Source of the DNA: Theobroma cacao
Lineage: Eukaryota; Streptophyta; Magnoliopsida; Malvales; Malvaceae
Direction: 5' to 3'
DNA length: 64,000 nucleotides
NCBI RefSeq assembly: GCF_000208745.1
Contig: NC_030850.1
Location: forward strand, 8,587,194 to 8,651,193
Shown: positions 30,157 to 41,660 of the stretch, in pieces
Numbering within the stretch: position 1 is the stretch's first letter
Layout of the letters: each line of letters begins with the position of its first letter
The notes under the pieces: generated by a model
Databases searched by the model: none
What the model saw: the letters and a program-made list of their open reading frames with translations, nothing else
What the model was told of the DNA's origin: nothing
Made by a program: the position numbers and the translations under genes

Positions 30157-32600
30157 AACATCTGAATGAATTGGATTAGCGTCTCCACCAGCCGAGGTGT
30201 AATCCTACGACTCAAAAGGAAAATAAAAGCAATGTTAAAGACTACATATCATTGAAATCAACAAAAGAACAGCATTTTGCAACAAAAACCTTTCACAATG
30301 TCAAAACAAAATGGCAATAATAACAGCCACACTCTTCAACCGGAATTTGGATCATGATGATGTGAAATTGGAGCACCTGGAAAGCAATCTAAAGGGACTT
30401 AATGAGTGATTTTTAATAAAGAATTAAACTAGAAAGATTGTTTTGCAATTAGCAAACACAACTGGTGCTCAATTCACATCCGTTAAATCTTTGTCTGTCC
30501 ACCCACCCCACCCCCACCAAAAGAGACAGAGGGAGAGAAAACATGATCGCACTTATGTCTCAAAAACCAGCATCAAATTTAGAATGTCACCTACTTGACG
30601 TGGGCATATCGAATAACATGATTCCTTAGATTTAAACACCTCTGCCCGGAGGTGAATCCCCAGGGCAGGAGCACCCCCCCCTGGCTTTTGAATTCTTTGG
30701 TAAATGTTTAAATTAAAAAGGAGAATTTTCATATTGCCACCCCCCCCCCCCCAACCCACCCAATTTAGAAATCCTTATAATTGATATCTAACTTTAAATT
30801 TGCCAAAACTTTTAGCTCTAAATCTAATTAATAATTTGATTTTCTTTTACTTTCGTTTTAAATATGCATAATTAAACTTGATAATACCTTAAATTATGTA
30901 CCTTCTCAGTTAGTCAAATAAATATTTTTTATGGTATTTATTTCTAAGTAAATACATTAATTAATGAAGATTTAGTTGCTATATGTTTGGCATACAAAAT
31001 CAATTGGGGATGCAACTCTCCTTTTTCTTCTTCTTTTATTCTTATCACCCTTTTGGTTTTTTCAAAAGTTTTGCAACTTAAATTATAAGTTTAAACAAAT
31101 TATCAATTAGACTTTAATTTTTATACAATTCTTAGTATGTGATATGAACTACAATGCTTGAATCTATTTACTTTTTACTTATAAAAAAGTTACAATTTCT
31201 ACGCAATTACCCTACTTTTTTATTTATTTTGGCATATACTTTTTACCATATATTTTTATCAACTGGGTTCTATTTGCTACTTTTTACTCATCTTTTATAT
31301 TAATAATATGTTATTTTTATCCCCCCAGGCTTCGACCCTGCCTCTGACTGTGCAAGAAGGTAAACAATTATCCTAGACATGCAAGCTAGTGTGCCGTATT
31401 ACTAGTAGTTGAATAATTGTTCAAATTACAATGGTGGTGTTGTCCTAGAAAAAAAAAGTTTAAGTTTCTGAAGTGCCTTTCTTCACGAGCCAGCAGTTGA
31501 TTTGGAATGTCACGTTCACATAAACAGGACACACATAAAAAAATGATGTCTTAGTCTACACTCTACAGCCAGCTCCAACAGCATAAGTATTCAATTAAAT
31601 ACAACCCTACATGTCAAATCATTGTGTTCATGCATGCACCACCAGCATTCACAGATTTAGCATCAATTCCCTAACTCTGATTATCCACCATCTCAGCCAC
31701 GTATTTCAATTTTTTACCAGTAATTAAATTCAAAGGAGATCTGCTAAGCCAACAAAGCTTCATCTCTAACATAGCTAACCCTAGTGCCATGGACAGTTTA
31801 TATGGTCAACAAGTACACTATCAGTTATTTAACCAACCTATCATGTGATCCAAGTAATCAACAGGACCTTCCAAAGTCAGCCTCTTCACTCAGACTAATT
31901 CTCTTCCCGTGTAACAACAAAAACAAAATCGATGGCATGCCTAAGTATTACAAGGAAAGTGAGTGAAGAGAACCAGCACAGTGGCACATATTCAATGAGC
32001 ACCAGCACACCCAAAGTACCTTTGTGGTCACTAATGTCATGTCTTAGGCACCAGAAAAGTCGATGCCACAAATCACACACGTTTGAACCCCTTATCATAG
32101 ATGGCATCTCTCATTATAACACCTTACAATGGCTTAAGGGAAAAAGGATCGAGCCTATACCATAAGTTCCCCACAGCATTAAACCATAAAAAAATGGAAT
32201 GAAAGAAGAAAAAAAACCTATAAACAACATCAAACCTATGATCCATACTTCTATTTTCCTTCACTATTTCCCCTCTTTCTCTGTCAGCAACCAAGCAGAA
32301 CAGAGTGTCACACATTCACGTTTGAGAAAAACGAAAAACAAGGGCAGAGGAAAAATCAAAAACGAGAATGACGGCGACGGTTGAACATGGGGTTACCTTG
32401 ACAGAGAACGAGAGGTAGCTCCGACACTCAATCCATTCTACAACCCTAACAACATTTACGAAGAAGAATCGTCAAGACTTAAGACACAGACAAATCAAAT
32501 CAAATGACATGCAAAACAAAAAGCCCATAAGATCGAGAGTTGAAAGAGAAAATACCTTCAGGATTTTGGGATCAGAAACAGAGAATTCTTACGAAATACC
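30147..32600 (-). other. 5' leader exons and introns of the DYAD-like gene
   Basis: Likely non-coding upstream exons are about 32600-32556 (donor ctgaag|gtattt) and 32445-32397 (acceptor gttag|ggttg, donor tcaag|gtaacc), then 30204-30147 (acceptor cgtag|gattac, donor gccag|gttta). Joined, they contain stops in the reading frame before the ATG at 30156, which supports that start. The 2.2 kb intron between 32396 and 30205 contains a probable DNA-transposon relic at about 30640-31345 and poly-C tracts near 30673 and 30741. The exon calls rest only on splice motifs. Confidence 0.45.
30640..31345. mobile_element. Possible degenerate DNA-transposon insertion in the DYAD-like gene leader intron
   Basis: An AT-rich block is bounded by GC-rich ends. 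Left: ctctgcccggaggtgaatcc with cccccccctggc. Right: atccccccaggcttcgaccc with ctgcctctgac. When the right end is reversed it reads cagaggcagggtcgaagcc, similar in style to ends of hAT-type elements. There is no coding capacity and no clear target duplication, so this is a low-confidence call. Confidence 0.3.
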
Positions 32601-32889
32601 AATTTTTTTTTTTTAAAAAAAAGAAAAATAAGCTGAAAGGTCGGGCAGACTCCGTTTTCACTTTTTAGCCCAAAAAAAAAATCTACTGCCGAAATATATC
32701 AATCTGACTAAAACCCTAACCGCCAAATCCCCTAAAACCCTTTTCTATTTATTTTAATTTATTTATTTTTTATCGGTTAAAAATATCAGTTGCTCCTTTT
32801 TACCTTTTTTTTTTTTTTGTATATTTTTAACTTCAACTTCTTTTTGTTTAATTCCTTTTGGGTTGAGCGGATACCAAATTACACATTTT
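32601..32889. other. Probable promoter of the DYAD-like gene
   Basis: Poly-A/T-rich stretch immediately upstream of the putative first exon. It contains aaaaccctaacc near 32708-32722 (telo-box-like aaaccctaa), a motif common in promoters of genes active in dividing plant cells. No other feature is seen. Confidence 0.35.
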
Positions 32890-34210
32890 TAACTTAAAAA
32901 ATATAATTTAAATACACAAATAACTCCCGAAACTATACTAAGAAAATTAATTTAATTTTTATTTTCTTATTATATTTAAATAAATCACTAAATTTTTATT
33001 TTGAGTTAAATAAATCTTTTTTACTAATTATTGACTAACTTTTGTTAGTCAACATTACCATCAATAACTTTTTATATCATGTTATTTGTCAAGTGATATG
33101 TTAGTGTCTTATCTTGATTATATCAATATCAATATCAATATCACATGACATAAAAAATTATTGACTAAGAATTAGGTTTTTTTCTTTTTAATCGTCCAAA
33201 TATCAAAAAATTATTGGTAGAGATTTGAAACAAAACACTAAAAAAAATCAATTGCTTCAAACCAATTACCGTCATTTCCTAACTAATTAGCATCTTAATT
33301 GATTACCATCATTTTTAAACTAATTGTCTTTTTTTTAATTGAAGTCATTAGTCTTAACAAAAAAAAAGCCTAATTCAACTTTTTCGATTTGATTGAAGCC
33401 ATCGTTGTTTGACTAAAAGTTGGTATATAGAAATGCGACAATACTTAAATACGATTTTGAGAAGCGGAAGTCAATAATAAATTTTCTCTACACATCATCA
33501 TAGTTTTTGAAAATTTAAAACTATCCAAAGAACGATTATTAGAAAAGGCATAAGAATTGCAGACAGAGAAATGACATTCTAACTATAAGGTATGTTAGTT
33601 TGGGGAATGTAGAAAAATTCGAGAATATTTAGATATGATTTTGAGAAGAGGAAGACAATAATAAATTATCTCTCTACATCTTTCACAATTTTTGAAAATT
33701 TAAGATTGCTTAAAAAATGATTTTTAGATGAAGAATAGGAATTACAAATAGAAAGAAGACATTCTCACTATAAGGGATGTTAGGTTTAGGGAATGTTGAT
33801 GAAAGTGAATATTTATTTGTGAGCAATAATGGCTTTAATCGAATTGGAAAAGTTGGATAAAAAATTAATTAGTTTGAAGCAATTAGGTTTTTTAAAAAAA
33901 AAAATTGTTTCAAATTCTTAACTAATAATTTTGGAACATTTGGATGGGTAAAGAGGAAAAACTCAATTCTTAGTCAGCAATTTTTGATGTTACGTGGTAT
34001 TGACGTCATTAAGATCCACATGGCAGATAACGTGGCATCAAAAATTGCTAACTATACCTTTGACTAATGAATGTTAGTCCACAATTAATAAAATGGGTTT
34101 ATTTGACCAAAAATAAGAACTCAGGAATTTATTTGAATGCAATAAAAAGATATAGGTTAAATTAACTTTTTTGATATAATTTATGGGCTTATTTAATTAT
34201 TTAGCCAAAA
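32890..34210. mobile_element. Foldback-type element with long inverted ends (copy A)
   Basis: The ends form long imperfect inverted repeats. The left flank (about 32905-33240) carries aaattaatttaatttttatt, ttgagttaaataaatc, tgactaacttttgttagtca and caatatcacatgacat. The right flank (about 33830-34205) carries their complements in reverse order: attgacgtcattaagatccac, ttgactaatgaatgttagtc, ggtttatttgaccaaaaata and ggttaaattaactttt. The centre holds a tandem ~185-bp duplication. No coding sequence. A second copy lies at 34478-43690. It is likely a non-autonomous DNA element; the superfamily is unknown. Confidence 0.65.
33427..33792. repeat. ~185-bp tandem duplication in the core of foldback copy A
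   Basis: Units 33427-33610 and 33611-33792 share attttgagaagcggaag/attttgagaagaggaag, caataataaatt, tttttgaaaattta and a final gacattctaactataaggtatgtt-type stretch. Divergence is moderate. The same core is present once, in reverse orientation, in copy B at about 34975-35120. Confidence 0.7.
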
Positions 34211-36489
34211 TTATATCTATTAATTGAAAAAAAGTCTCTTAAAATTTATTTTATATTAATTGAAAAAAGGTATCTATTTATACATTAAAATTTATTTTAT
34301 TTTTTACTGATACAAGAACTGTGAAAATATATCTTTTAACATTTTACCGATCATTATATCTCTTTAATGAAGAGTAAGTTTCTAAAGTGATACTATCTTA
34401 TAAACTATGCCACCACTTCATTGAGGAATTAGGATAGCCTATGTTTGAAGTAGCATTTACAAGCTTTTTTTTTTTTATTAAATACCCCAAAGAAGTTCTC
34501 GAATTATACCAAGAAAGTTAATTTAACCCTTATCTTTTTATTGTGTTTAAATAAACTTGGGAACTCTTATTTTGGATCAAATAAGCTCCTCTCCCTTAGT
34601 TAACAAATTTTGATACCACATCATCTGTCACGTAATATGTTGATATGTTATCTTGATGACATTAATATCACGTGGTAGATAACGAGGCATTAACAATTGT
34701 TGATTAAGAATTGGGTGTTTTCCCCTTATTCCATCCAAATGTACAAAAATTGTTGGTTAGGGATTTAAAAAAAAATTAATTGCTTCAAACTTATTACTTT
34801 CCATTTTTAACTGAATACTATTTTCTTAATTGAAACTATCCTTCCTAACAAAAAAAACCTAATCCAACTTTTTCAGTTTGATTACAAAAAGCAAAAAAAA
34901 AAACCTAAATCTAATTACATAAGACAACCATACACTCAAATAGCCTAAACAAATCAATATTCACGAACAAATATTCACTTTCTTCAACATTCCCTAAGCC
35001 CAATGTACCTTATAATCAAAATGTCCCATCTTTGTCTACAATTTCTATTCTAAAATCGTTATTTGGATAGTCTAGAATTTTCACAAACTGTCAAAGATGT
35101 GGAAAGAGAATCTATTATTGCCAGTAAATAAAATTCAACACTATCTGATTTTCCTTACAAATTCTAAGGAAGAGAAGAAAAGGATTTGGCTTTTTTATTT
35201 TTTATTGTGAAACAACATTGTGTGTCTTTACTAGTTTCATTATTATTAACTTCGTGTGCCCTACCTTACTCTTTCTTTTTTCATAATCGTTTCTGGATAT
35301 TTTTAGATTTCTCTACACCAACTTTCAGTCGAGCAACAATGGCTTTAATCAAACTGAAAAAGTTAGATTATGCTTTTTTTTTTGTTAAGAAGAATGATTG
35401 CAATTAAAAATATGGTAATCAGTTAAGAAACGATAATAATTAATTTTAAGCAGTTAGGGTTTTTTTAATTTTTTGTTTCAAATCTCTAATTAATAATTTT
35501 TGGACATTTAAATAGATAAAAGGAAAAAAAAATCTAATTCTTAGTCAGCAATTTTTGATGTCACATCATCTCTTACGTGGTTTTGATGTCATCAAGATAA
35601 CACATCAACGTATCATATGACAAATGATGTGACATAAAAAATTGCTAATTGTACCTAAAAGAGTGCATCAATCGGTTTCGATTTCGGGAGAAACCAAAAC
35701 CACTAAAAGCGACATTCCCTTATGATTGACTAAAACTGACCGGTCGTAAGGGAAATCGCTTAATCAAAATCGCCCTCGATTTCGGTCAGTGGGAGGTTGC
35801 ATTAGGCTTGGATTGGGCTTAAGCTTAAATGGCCTAAAGATGATAAAACCATTGAAAAATTTGTATTGGGTTTGGGCTTAAATTTGTATCAACGTCATTT
35901 TCATAATTAAAATTAAGCCCATATTGTTTAAATAAATAATTCAACTCATATGATTTATTTTTAATTATCTAATTAAACAGTATATAATTTTGTTTAATAA
36001 AAATGAATAAACACCATATTATTTATTTATAAGAATGTAAAATCAATAATTTATTTTTTTTAAAGAAGCAATAAATACTATATACTAAATTCGCTAACAA
36101 GTAGATTAAATAAAATGAAAAAGATAAGGGAAAAGGATCTTCATAAATTGTACATAATATGCAATGCAATTACTCTAAATCTGAGAAGTACAATATAAAT
36201 TAATAAACTGCACATACTACAAATTAATAAAAGTTAAAAGTTACACAACCAAAAGTGACACAACATAAATTACTAAAATTTAAAACATAGATTTGATGGA
36301 CCTCAATCCTCTAACTCCAATGTAGCAATTTTTCAAAACATGTTTCTAAAAATATTAAAATATAAAATAATTAGTATAAATAATTATGTTAAGATAATCT
36401 AAATAAATTATAAATGTAAATATGCATAACACTTATGGATAATGTTACCTAAAAAGTGAAAATAGTCAATAGGAACAACACATTACTCA

Positions 36490-39400
36490 GAGTCAGAGTC
36501 AGACCCAGCCTTAGTCTACCGTATAGGCTTTAACGTAATCTTTAATAAATCTAAAAAATAAAAGAACAAATATGGTAAAATCTTTAAATAAAGAACTAAA
36601 GAAACAAAGAAATAAATTGAGAAAAAATGATACTATATTATGGTAAATTAAACAAAGAACTAAAGAAACAAAGAAATAATTACTGAAATCAAGTTTATCG
36701 ATCTCATCCAAATCATCGTCAAGCTGCTTCGGATCACCACGTGCTTTTCATATAGCCAATCTTGAGTACAAATAAGTGCTTGCAAGATCTTAGGAGTCAA
36801 AGAACTCCTATATGCATCAAGCACACGTCCACCGGTACAAAAAGCGGATTCTGAAGGAACTGTTGATATGAGAACCGTTAATACATCATGAGCAATAGTA
36901 GCAAGTATAGGAAACCTATTCTAATTGAGTTTCCACCACATGAGAACATCAAAGTCAGTATCCTCGCTAGCATCATTGTAAAGTCCGACCTTATAAAATA
37001 CTTGACAGAACATACATGTGATGGATAGCATGTTTGCATGCTAAAAGAGTCCCGAAAAATTTATAAAAGTAGGTATTGTACCTAGAGGTACAACAAAGTT
37101 GATTTAAGCCTCGAACTAGATCAAATAGAGATTTTAGGGTGAAATTGAAAATTTTACAATCCATGAATGATTTAAAAATGTGATTTGGAGTTCGAGAATC
37201 AATTTGGAGTCAAATCGAAAATTTCACTATCTAGGGATAAAATGGTAATTTTGCCACTCAAGGACAAAATGAGAATTTTTTTTAAAAGATTTTGATCACA
37301 TTTGACTCATTGGAGTATGATTTGAGGTTGAGAAGTGAAAAATTTTAATTCCGGTATTTTTTCGAGCATAAGGGCAAAATAGTCATTTTACCACCCCATA
37401 GGCAAAATTGTAATTTTACACCACCCAACACTAGTCCAGCACATGGATTTTACCCAATATTATCATGGATAATTGAGAAAATTTAAGTGGTGGAGAGAGA
37501 TTGCTTAATGGTTAAGTATGACACATGGACCAATGGAATGATGACATGTGTCAAAATCTCATCCATTCATTATTTTGGCTTAAAAATCAGCATAAAATCA
37601 GTCCATTTCTCATTCATATGTCTGGCCAAAGAAGAACAAAGGAAGAAAAGAAAGAACAAGAACCCTAGGGTGAAAATTCTAGAGAAAAATTGATGGATTT
37701 CAAGTAATCAAGCAATCAAAGGTAAAATTTCTTGATTTTGACTTATGATCTACCTTTTTCATGCATTATTTTGCATTTTCCATGGTTGAATCACAAGATA
37801 TCATGGCTAGCCGAATGGGTATGGAAAGAGAATGATGTTAAATTGATTTGATTTCAAGTTATGTTAGTGTTTTTAGTTATTTTATCATGTCTAGAAGCAA
37901 AACAACAAGAAAATAATTCATTTTCCCCATCACCCATCAATGGCCGAACCTACCTTGTATTGAGTGAGGATGAATTTGATTTTTTATTTTAAGAGAATTG
38001 GTTAGAAAATGATGAATTATGGTGTGAAAAATTAGTAGGAAAAATCACGGTGTTAATGTACCATTATTGATCGAAAATTTTAAGAAGAAAAGTGAAGATG
38101 GTTTTGCCAAATTTTAGGTTATTTGACTTGTGTTTGGTGAATTAAGGTATTGGAAAATAAATGGAGCAATTTGGAGCTAAATTGGACGCGTTGGCCAATT
38201 AATCGGGTGATAAGACGAATTAGGTCAATATCAGGTTTAGATGGTTACTCGTGCATTTTGCATTCCATATCATACATTAGTAGTCTAAATTAGTTTAATT
38301 TCGATTTAGTACCAATGTAGTAAGTTTCTCGATTTTGTACTATGTCAAGGTGGTGAGTCCTCTGATAAAGGTAAGAAAATTGCATCCGAGGACCAGTAGT
38401 CAGAGTACTTCAAAAATTCACACTCTAGACATTGTGAGTAACCTTACTATCATCTTAATTATCTAAAGTGATTTTTATCCGATTTTGTGAATTTCATGAA
38501 AAATGAATTAAATGATTAATTTTTCAGTTTTATAAACAAAATGTGATTTAATGAAAATAATTTTATAAAATTGTCTTGAAATTGAATGATGGTTTTGGAA
38601 AATAGAGTAATTGGAGATCAATTGCTGTGTTGTAAATTATGGTTTGAATTGAATGGCTTATGATAATGTGGACATGAGTGGCTGGATTTGGTAAATGTGC
38701 TGAAAATGTATGAACTGTTGTTTTGCCTTGACATGCTGTGTTGTAAAATAATTGCCACGTCATGCTGTTGGAATTTTATTGATTTGGTGGATAATTATTA
38801 GCTTACTGCAGTGGACGGGTTTCTGTGGACCAACCTATTAGAGGGGCACGGTAAACCCCATTATATCTTACCTCAGTATGAGAGGCACGGATGGATAACT
38901 CCTGAGGTTAACACTTTAGAGTTCACTTCACGCTAAACCACCGCGTGAGGGTGAACTCAGCCAACGCCAAGGAACGACTATGTTTTCAAAATAAAAACAT
39001 AATTTATGCGTACATGACTTTTTAACAGCCTTGGCGGACTCGGTTGGGATAGCCCTCGATCAAGGCATCCATGATAACTGGGTATGAGAATGATTTTGAC
39101 ACAAGCCAAAGCTTTTAAGAAATTCATAAGCCATGTTGATTACTCGATTTATATGAATTGATTTTATTTGGTTGAAACAAGTTGAAAGGTGATGAATTTC
39201 AATATGTTAAACTGTTTTATCTGTCTTCATTTACTCAGCTTTACATATTTTAGATAGTATTTGTTTACTCACTGGAATTTTATAATCTCACCACCCTCCT
39301 TTCCACCCATTTCAAACTCAGTATAGGCTGTAGATAGCTGATATCGTCGAAGGCCACAGTTGGCTTTACTTCCTCAAAAACTGTAAGTTTGCAACCTTCG

Positions 39401-41660
39401 TTCATTTTTGTCATTTGGGGGTCCACATGTCATTGTAAATTAAATTGCATACTTCAGTTATCTGTACTACTGTATGTAGAAATTTATTTTGCTTTTACAC
39501 TGTAAATAAAAATTATTTACGCAGTGTTTTAAAAATATTGTTTTATGAGAAAATTGAGTATTTTATTCAATATTTTTATTTTATTCTAATAGTCATAATT
39601 TCACTTTAAACGAATGTTTTAGATATCCAAATTTATTTTTGATTATGAAATATGTGTTTTGCACCGTATACTACATTATTAGTTAGTTTCGAAATTTTTA
39701 GAGAAAAATGACTAAAATACCCCTGTGAGACAAAAATTATTTTTTATTGTTTTAAGTTGGAAATAGTTTAAAATCTTTTAAAACGTGATATTTGGCAACG
39801 GTTACTCACAGAGAAAATGAGAAACTGATATTAAATCCTTGCGGGGTTCCGGTTGACATTTCGAGTAATGAGTGTTGATCGAGACATCGAGGGGGTTGTC
39901 ACGGGCTCGAGGGGAGTTTCGGGTCGTAACAATCATCATCCACCAACTCAAATAAATATTTATCTAATTTCAATTTATGCTATTCAAAGCCACTGTTTAA
40001 CCGATGCCTTTTAAAAGCATCTAATCTTTTCTTAGTAGTTATTGGGTCCTTACCACTCGAAATAATAGCACTACCATGCCCACCTTCACCACCGGTGACT
40101 TGTCTCATTGACATTTGAGACTGTTGACCACTTTCACAAACAAGAAATTAAGGTTGGGATTGCAACATATACTTATAACATTAAAACAACTCATCCATTG
40201 TTTTTCTCAATAAAGAAAACATCAACAGAGCTTGCTCAGGAAAATACATATCTTGCAAAGTAAATTCAACCTAAGCAAGCTTTTTCCTTAGATCAAAAAT
40301 TGAGGCGATGTACAACACTAAATTCATTTTTTCCACATTCTCTCAATACTTGTCAAATGTAGTTTTCATACTCATTGTTATAGACTTCAAATCTACATCA
40401 TTACTTTGTTGCCATTCAATCAAAGTGTCACACACATCAGAAATAGAATTAAGAAAAGAATTGGCAATGACATAAAATGTACCTAAAACATTCACAGTCA
40501 TATCATAAAACTCTTTCAAAAAAAAAAAAATCCTCATAACAGTTGCTTATTCATTTTCATCAGGCACCCCATCTCTATTCCTCGCTAATTCACTTATGTA
40601 ACTTCTATCACAATACTCAAATGATGCAAAAGCCCTCTCAAATTTCACAGTTGTATCGAGTATAAAAAAAGTAAAATTCCATTTGGTGCACACATCTAAA
40701 CACAATAAACACTTACTATGAACTCCTGCACTAGTAGCACACTCCTTAAATTTAGCTAATCTAGAAGGAGATTGTTTAATATATTTCACTGCTGCTCTAA
40801 CACGAGCAATTGAGTCATTGATATCTTTTAACCCATCAGTCACAGTATGATTAACAATATGTGCAACGCATTTAATATGAAAAAATTTACCTCATAAAAT
40901 ACTAGTTTTGGCAACATATAAATTTTTTCTTCAAATGTCTTATTGCAACATCATTGGAACTAGTATTATCAATATTAATAGAAAAAATCTTTTGAATCCC
41001 CTAATCAGCCAAACATCTATCAATTGCCTTCCTAATAGTCTGACCTTTGAGACTAGTAATGGGACAAAAGTTCAAAATCATTTTCTGCAACGTTTAATCT
41101 TTATCAACAAAATGAGCAGTTAGATATAAATAATTAATTCTTCATACCAAAGTCCATGTGTTTGTGGTGAGACATATTCTACTAGAATATGATCTCAAAA
41201 ATTTTCTCATATGAGTTTTTTCATCAACATAAACCTTATAATAATCCCTAGCAATAGCCCATCGTGACAGTATATGAAATCTAAGATATGCTTCTTTCAT
41301 ATGTTTCCTATACTCTTTCGCTTCCACAAATCTACAAGGCAACTCATCTATAATAATCATCTTAGCTAAACTCCTTCTAAATGCATCATGATCAAATTTC
41401 CAACCATCAAAAGACACATCTCCTCTTGATGAAAAAACTAATTCCATTTGATTACTCTCCTCACTAGCACAGAGTATATTCAACTTCAGATAAATCTTAA
41501 TATGATTATTTAAAGAAGATGTTTTATTTTTTTGGTATCAGCATATAAGACCTTATCATAATGACTACAACTAGCCTTATGATTACCTTTGTCATCAACA
41601 AATTTTGCGAAGTGATCCCACACAAGCAATGATGTCTTTGATGGTTCCTTGTGCTTTTAT
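36490..41660 (-). pseudogene. hAT transposase remnant (RICESLEEPER/BED type), split by an LTR insertion
   Basis: The minus-strand frame is largely continuous but has about ten stops. Order: a BED-finger relic near 41560-41630 (DHFAKFVDDKGNHKASCSHY, with the second metal-binding Cys replaced by Tyr); an N-terminal block with HDAFRRSLAKMIIIDELPCR (41142-41483); the RNase H-like core with SINIDNTSSND and FHIKCVAHIVNHTVTDGLKD (around 40830-41000); WNFTFFILDTTVKFERAFAS (40547-40843); and HKLKLDKYLFELVDDD ending at 39932. After the insertion, EDTDFDVLMWWKLN, FPILATIAHDVL, STVPSESAFCTGGRVLDAYR and LTPKILQALICTQDWL form the hAT C-terminal dimerisation domain (36700-36975). It is non-functional. Confidence 0.85.
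36977..39931. mobile_element. Solo-LTR-like retrotransposon insertion (~2.96 kb) inside the hAT transposase
   Basis: Begins tgtaaagtccgacc and ends gggtcgtaaca, i.e. TG...CA termini (on the minus strand tgttacgacccg...tttaca, a start I associate with plant Ty3/gypsy LTRs). It is flanked by a perfect 5-bp target duplication ATCAT at 36972-36976 and 39932-39936. Removing element and one ATCAT restores the host transposase frame exactly through ...VDDD-ASEDTDFD.... No gag/pol frame, primer-binding site or internal terminal direct repeat was seen, so a solo LTR (or an internally deleted element) is the simplest reading. The only notable open stretch, 37487-37693, is low complexity. Confidence 0.8.
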
